Shown here: piece after piece, positions 60,625 through 64,000 of the stretch | How the letters are laid out: each line of letters opens with the position of its first letter | How positions within the stretch are numbered: the first letter of the stretch is position 1 | Origin: an uncultured Mediterraneibacter sp. | GTDB taxonomy: Bacteria; Bacillota; Clostridia; Lachnospirales; Lachnospiraceae | Length of the DNA: 64,000 nt | Direction: 5' to 3' | NCBI RefSeq assembly: GCF_934309415.1 | Contig: NZ_CAKRDI010000006.1 | Span: 62,001 to 126,000, forward strand | The notes under the pieces: generated by a model | The model's database searches: none | Seen by the model: only the letters and a program-made list of their open reading frames with translations | What the model was told of the DNA's origin: nothing | Made by a program: the position numbers and the translations under genes

Positions 60625-60688
60625 TTTCCTACTTAGTTGGTATGTTTTTCATGGTTTGTATTATATACCGTTAATACCTATCTGTCAA
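60625..60688 (-). promoter_or_regulatory. cysK promoter with CymR-like leader motif
   Basis: TTGACA (60688-60683), a 17-bp spacer and TATAAT (60665-60660) give a full consensus promoter. Just after the start point, ACATACCAACTAAGTAGG (60645-60628) then AAA matches the trans-sulfuration leader motif and resembles the CymR box. Confidence 0.75.
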
Positions 60689-60746
60689 CTATGTTTTATA
60701 TATTTTTTATATTTTTTATTATACAATATGGATCGGAATTGTAAAT

Positions 60747-60810
60747 GATAAAAAATGTCAGATATCCAGAACATTTCGCTGTCCCAAACATCTGACATTT
60801 TCTTAATATA
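60747..60810 (-). terminator. Terminator after the inositol-phosphatase-family gene
   Basis: On the minus strand AAAATGTCAGAT pairs with ATCTGACATTTT across a ~28-nt loop and is followed by TTATC. The 340-bp gap 60559-60898 holds this and the cysK promoter. Confidence 0.7.
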
Positions 60811-60898
60811 TTTTTAGCTGTCGCACACTATACTCCTGTGATTCTATTCTCAAGATATGCATCCAGTTTATCATCCCCCGATCAGCACTTTCTTTTTC

Positions 60899-61669
60899 TC
60901 ATTCTCCCAGAAGTTTCACAGCCTCTTTCCAGCACTGTCTTCCTGCCGCCAGCACAGAACAAGGTTTATCCAATGTAAGAATTCCACCCTCCGCAGAAGA
61001 AATAAATCCACCCGCTTCCATTACAATAAGAGATGCTGCTGCGTAATCCCAAGGCTGCAGCATCAGTTCTATATAAACTCCGTTTGCTCCTGATGCAACT
61101 CTACAGATATCCAACGCCGCCGAACCGCCGGCACGGATGCCCAAACTGTTCAGATACAATTTCTTTGCATAATCAAAAATTCTGTCTGTATCATCCGTCT
61201 GATAACGAGCCGTTCCGAATGCAACCAGATTGTCCGCAAGGCCTTTATCAGAACAGTGAATCTCTTTTCCATTTAACCTGGCGCCTTCTCCCTTTACCGC
61301 GGAGTACATTTCTCTCGTGTATGGATTATACACACATCCAAACTGCATTCTTCCGTATTTTGCAAGACCTACAGAAATACAACTGTGTTTATAATCAAAG
61401 ATAAAATTTGTTGTTCCATCGATTGGATCAATGATGAAACAATACTCATCTCCAAGTTCCTGCTGCATTCCATCCTCTTCTGCCAGAAAATTAGCATCCG
61501 GAAGAAGTTGTCTTAAATTCTGGATCAGATAAAACTGGATCTGTTTATCATGTTTGGTTACAAAATTTGCTGTTCCTTCTTTATCAAAAACAGTTAGTTC
61601 CTCATCCTGCGCCTGAAGGATTAATTCTCCTGCCAGTGTTACAATCTTCATAATCTCATCGTATAACAT
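60899..61669 (-). CDS. Inositol-monophosphatase-family phosphatase
   Basis: This 256-residue protein has the metal-site motifs FLAEEDGMQQEL (Glu), the signature IDPIDGTTNFIFDY and the C-terminal PWDYAAASLIVMEAGG. These assign it to the lithium-sensitive phosphatase superfamily. It may act on inositol phosphate, on 3'-phosphoadenosine-5'-phosphate (CysQ-like) or on sugar phosphates. The neighbouring cysteine genes would suit a CysQ-like role, but the sequence does not decide. It is transcribed alone. Confidence 0.88.
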   Translation of the reverse strand: MLYDEIMKIVTLAGELILQAQDEELTVFDKEGTANFVTKHDKQIQFYLIQNLRQLLPDANFLAEEDGMQQELGDEYCFIIDPIDGTTNFIFDYKHSCISVGLAKYGRMQFGCVYNPYTREMYSAVKGEGARLNGKEIHCSDKGLADNLVAFGTARYQTDDTDRIFDYAKKLYLNSLGIRAGGSAALDICRVASGANGVYIELMLQPWDYAAASLIVMEAGGFISSAEGGILTLDKPCSVLAAGRQCWKEAVKLLGE

Positions 61670-61712
61670 GTTACTTGATGTCCTTTCTGCCTCAATATAT
61701 TATTTATAATTA

Positions 61713-63413
61713 TTAGTTATCTATTTTCTTTCCAATCAGCACTTTCTTTCCATAAAATGCAAACCCATATTCCCGGATATTTTCTGTCAGAATCCCCCGC
61801 TTTATTAACTCAGTCTCGTATTTCTGATCTTTTATCTGCTTCAAAGCATCCTTCACTGAATCTTCCAGTGTCTTCTCTTTTTCCGGATCGTAAACCTTGA
61901 ATTCTATAATATATGCATCCTCATTCTTGTCCCTCGGTTCTAATATTACATCATATCTTCCAAATCCGCTTTCTCGATTGGAGGAGATATAGTAACGATC
62001 TTCCAGTTCAACTAACAATCCGAGAACAAACCCATGATAAAATCTCTCCGGTTCGCTTTCTGCTGATGGTCTTTTTCCGCTATCGAAAAAACTGAATGTA
62101 TTTAACGCCACTCTGTTCATATATACATTCATTGCCTCCAAATCATTACTGAGTAATGCCTGGATAAATTCATTATATCCGCAATCATAATTTGCAAACC
62201 AGTCACGAATCATCCGTATGAACATAATTCGCACTTCTTTATTTGTCAAACTGAGATAATAATCAAGTTCCCCTGTTCTCTCGTCGAATTCTATTTTTTC
62301 TATTTTTAGATATCCACTTGCGAGAAGGAGACTCCAGATTGCATCTTCTTTTGTATAAAGTTGATCATATACAATCTGTTCATCAATCTGCTTTATCAGA
62401 TACCTTCCTTGTAATAAAGTCTCAAAATCTTCTTTTACCGATACATTTCCACTTCGTACTAACTTATCAATCAGACTGTTGGAACTGGTGTTTGCCCAAT
62501 ATGCTCCCAGTTTTCCAGTATCAAGGTAATTAATGATCGACCATGGATTATAAATATCTACACAATCTCCAAATGTAAAACCATCATACCATTCTTTTAC
62601 AACTGCTTTCTTGTCACTCTTTCCGTATTCATCCAATGCTGCAAAAACTTCTTTTTCTGTAAAGCCAAAGCTGTCTGCATATTCATTCGATGTTGTTGTA
62701 ATAACCTTAAGATTGTTCAGATCAGAAAAGACAGACTCTTTACTCACACGGGTAATTCCTGTAAGGATTGCCTTTTCCAGATATGGGTTGCTTTTGAATG
62801 AAGCATTAAAAAGCCCACGGATGAATAATGTAAGTTCATCCCAGTAATCGTCCACATATGCTTCCTGCAACGGTGTGTCATATTCATCCAGAAGAATCAG
62901 CACTTTCTTTCCGTAATATCGATAGAGGAATTCAGAAAGTCTTCGCAGAGATACAACAATTTCTTCTGGTTCTTTCTGAAATGCGATATTCCAAAAATAA
63001 TCCTTTTCTGCCGGAGTCATAATCTCCTTCTCTGTCAGGTATGCAAAACGGTTATATATTTCTGCAATCAGTCCTGCTATTCTTCTCTTCGCTTTCTCTC
63101 CATCTGTTTCTTTCACATCCGAAAAAGTGAGTGAGATCACCGGATAACTTCCTTTCAATTTCCACACTTCTTCTGCTTGTTTTATTTCTGTATCCTGAAA
63201 CAGTTCTTCTGTATTCTGAACATCAATTGAAAAGAATTGTTCTACCATGCTCATCGTCAATGTCTTTCCAAAACGGCGTGGTCTTGTAATCAGAGTTACG
63301 TCATCTCCTGATTCCCACCATTCTCTGATAAACTCGGTCTTATCTATATAAAAAGCATTTCGTTCTTTTATTTTTGAAAAATCTTGTATTCCGATTGCTA
63401 CTTTTCTTTTCAT
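61713..63413 (-). CDS. AAA-ATPase-like protein with PD-(D/E)XK nuclease domain
   Basis: This 566-residue protein has an N-terminal AAA-ATPase_like domain (RNAFYIDKTEFIREWWESG; Walker A TRPRRFGKTLTMSM; Walker B VLILLDEYDTPLQEA). The C-terminal PD-(D/E)XK module (PDDEXK_9/DUF1703) has GRYDVILEPRDK and YIIEFKVYDPEKEK. These proteins are abundant and multi-copy in gut Firmicutes and Bacteroidetes; their role is unsettled, with links to mobile elements or defence. It is complete and followed upstream by a related, edge-truncated gene. Confidence 0.88.
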   Translation of the reverse strand: MKRKVAIGIQDFSKIKERNAFYIDKTEFIREWWESGDDVTLITRPRRFGKTLTMSMVEQFFSIDVQNTEELFQDTEIKQAEEVWKLKGSYPVISLTFSDVKETDGEKAKRRIAGLIAEIYNRFAYLTEKEIMTPAEKDYFWNIAFQKEPEEIVVSLRRLSEFLYRYYGKKVLILLDEYDTPLQEAYVDDYWDELTLFIRGLFNASFKSNPYLEKAILTGITRVSKESVFSDLNNLKVITTTSNEYADSFGFTEKEVFAALDEYGKSDKKAVVKEWYDGFTFGDCVDIYNPWSIINYLDTGKLGAYWANTSSNSLIDKLVRSGNVSVKEDFETLLQGRYLIKQIDEQIVYDQLYTKEDAIWSLLLASGYLKIEKIEFDERTGELDYYLSLTNKEVRIMFIRMIRDWFANYDCGYNEFIQALLSNDLEAMNVYMNRVALNTFSFFDSGKRPSAESEPERFYHGFVLGLLVELEDRYYISSNRESGFGRYDVILEPRDKNEDAYIIEFKVYDPEKEKTLEDSVKDALKQIKDQKYETELIKRGILTENIREYGFAFYGKKVLIGKKIDN

Positions 63414-63479
63414 TCAGAGAAATCCTTTCCCATTACATACTCCATTTAATCAATGTGTTTTCTTTTTATTTATGCAATC

Positions 63480-64000
63480 TTACAGATTCCATTTTTCGAT
63501 AATACAGCTATGTTTTTTCGTCTTTTTATCGTAATTAATACCGGCTAAGAGCAAATCACCTTGATAATCCTTTAGCGCATCTATATATTCTTTATTTTTA
63601 ATCTGCTGTATCGCACCTTCTGCACTTTTATCCCACTTCAATTCAATCACTACAGCTGGTTTATCGAGATGAATTTTTCTTGGTATCATACAAATATCTG
63701 CGAATCCTCTACCACCTGGCATTTCTCTAATAATAGTATAATATTCTCTTGCAAAGTAAAATGCCAGATTAACTGCACAGCTTAATGAATTCTCATCATT
63801 GTACTCCAATATTGAAATCTCTTTATGCGCCTGTTCAATTCCATTTGCAACCTTTTCACTATCCATATTCCATAATGCTTCCAACAATTTTCTAGAAGCA
63901 TTTATTGACCGAATTACTTCTGTCCAATCCATTGTACTGATTGCATTTACATATTCCTGAGACACTTCTCTATTTGGGATTTCAACTGTTTCTTTCTCAT
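63480..64000 (-). CDS. AAA-ATPase/PD-(D/E)XK protein, C-terminal part (partial)
   Basis: The minus-strand frame is open from the window edge to 63480, with the upstream part reading VEIPNREVSQEYVNAI, the usual linker between the ATPase and nuclease domains of this family. The nuclease motif is GRGFADICMIPRK and AVVIELKWDKSAEGA. An internal GTG at 63965 is unlikely to be the true start. It is a paralogue of the gene at 61713-63413, with 66 bp between them. Confidence 0.85.
   Translation of the reverse strand, partial: EKETVEIPNREVSQEYVNAISTMDWTEVIRSINASRKLLEALWNMDSEKVANGIEQAHKEISILEYNDENSLSCAVNLAFYFAREYYTIIREMPGGRGFADICMIPRKIHLDKPAVVIELKWDKSAEGAIQQIKNKEYIDALKDYQGDLLLAGINYDKKTKKHSCIIEKWNL

Noticed and set aside
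1..64000. tRNA or rRNA genes
   Set aside because: No segment with the tRNA T-arm/anticodon pattern and no rRNA-like sequence was noticed on either strand; a tRNAscan search would confirm.

Overview
The window looks like a chromosomal segment from a Lachnospiraceae gut Clostridium, of the Blautia, Dorea, Mediterraneibacter or Ruminococcus gnavus/torques type. It has moderate-to-low GC and strong AGGAGG ribosome sites. It carries paired OmpR-type two-component systems, a DUF4867, isomerase and xylulokinase trio, and AAA-ATPase/PD-(D/E)XK proteins. I see no tRNA, rRNA, CRISPR array, prophage module or intact transposase.

Layout. 1-5642 (mostly + strand): the end of an unknown gene, a GNAT acetyltransferase, a preQ1-riboswitch-controlled queT-queF-queC operon, then ddl-murF. 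5643-6580: a gene-poor stretch with three copies of a structured small-RNA-like element and, on the minus strand, a 26-codon hydrophobic peptide gene with its own promoter and ribosome site. One RNA copy converges on the peptide gene and contains a near-complement of its ribosome site, so I read this as a candidate type I toxin-antitoxin locus. 6581-22396 (minus strand): a citrate synthase and lipase pair, tatD-rsmA, an ECF sigma factor with a membrane beta-propeller protein, an OmpR-type two-component system, a metal-type operator in front of an HMA-like protein, mtnA, an SOS-box-controlled Y-family polymerase with a small partner, and a ThrE-type exporter. 22397-33908: LysR with a divergent HPr-like protein lacking its phosphosites, an aldo/keto reductase, a two-component system divergent from uppP, and the sugar trio.

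33945-42697 is an accessory block on the minus strand. It is a complete agr quorum-sensing system (agrA, agrC, a 47-codon agrD, agrB) followed by a secreted amidase-like protein, small secreted and membrane proteins, and an ABC exporter with two permeases. A 165-bp fold-back repeat sits between agrC and agrD and shares agrC's stop codon. 43093-54432 carries an XRE regulator, two MMPL (RND-type) exporters, a secreted heptad-repeat protein and a TetR regulator. Both MMPL promoters have the same 13-bp palindrome over the -35 box, so the TetR protein probably controls both.

54831-60558 is a sulfur amino-acid block: a MalY/PatB-type lyase, a trans-sulfuration enzyme, an Rrf2 (CymR-like) repressor, an O-acetylhomoserine sulfhydrylase and cysK. 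cysK and the trans-sulfuration gene share a leader motif that fits CymR-type control. The window ends with an inositol-phosphatase-family enzyme and two AAA-ATPase/PD-(D/E)XK family genes, the second cut by the edge.

Intergenic regions are rich in dispersed repeats. Family A is a ~143-bp three-hairpin unit ending in a ~31-bp palindrome; family B is a shorter unit with a 34-bp core; there are also several long fold-back palindromes. All calls come from reading the sequence; no database search was run.
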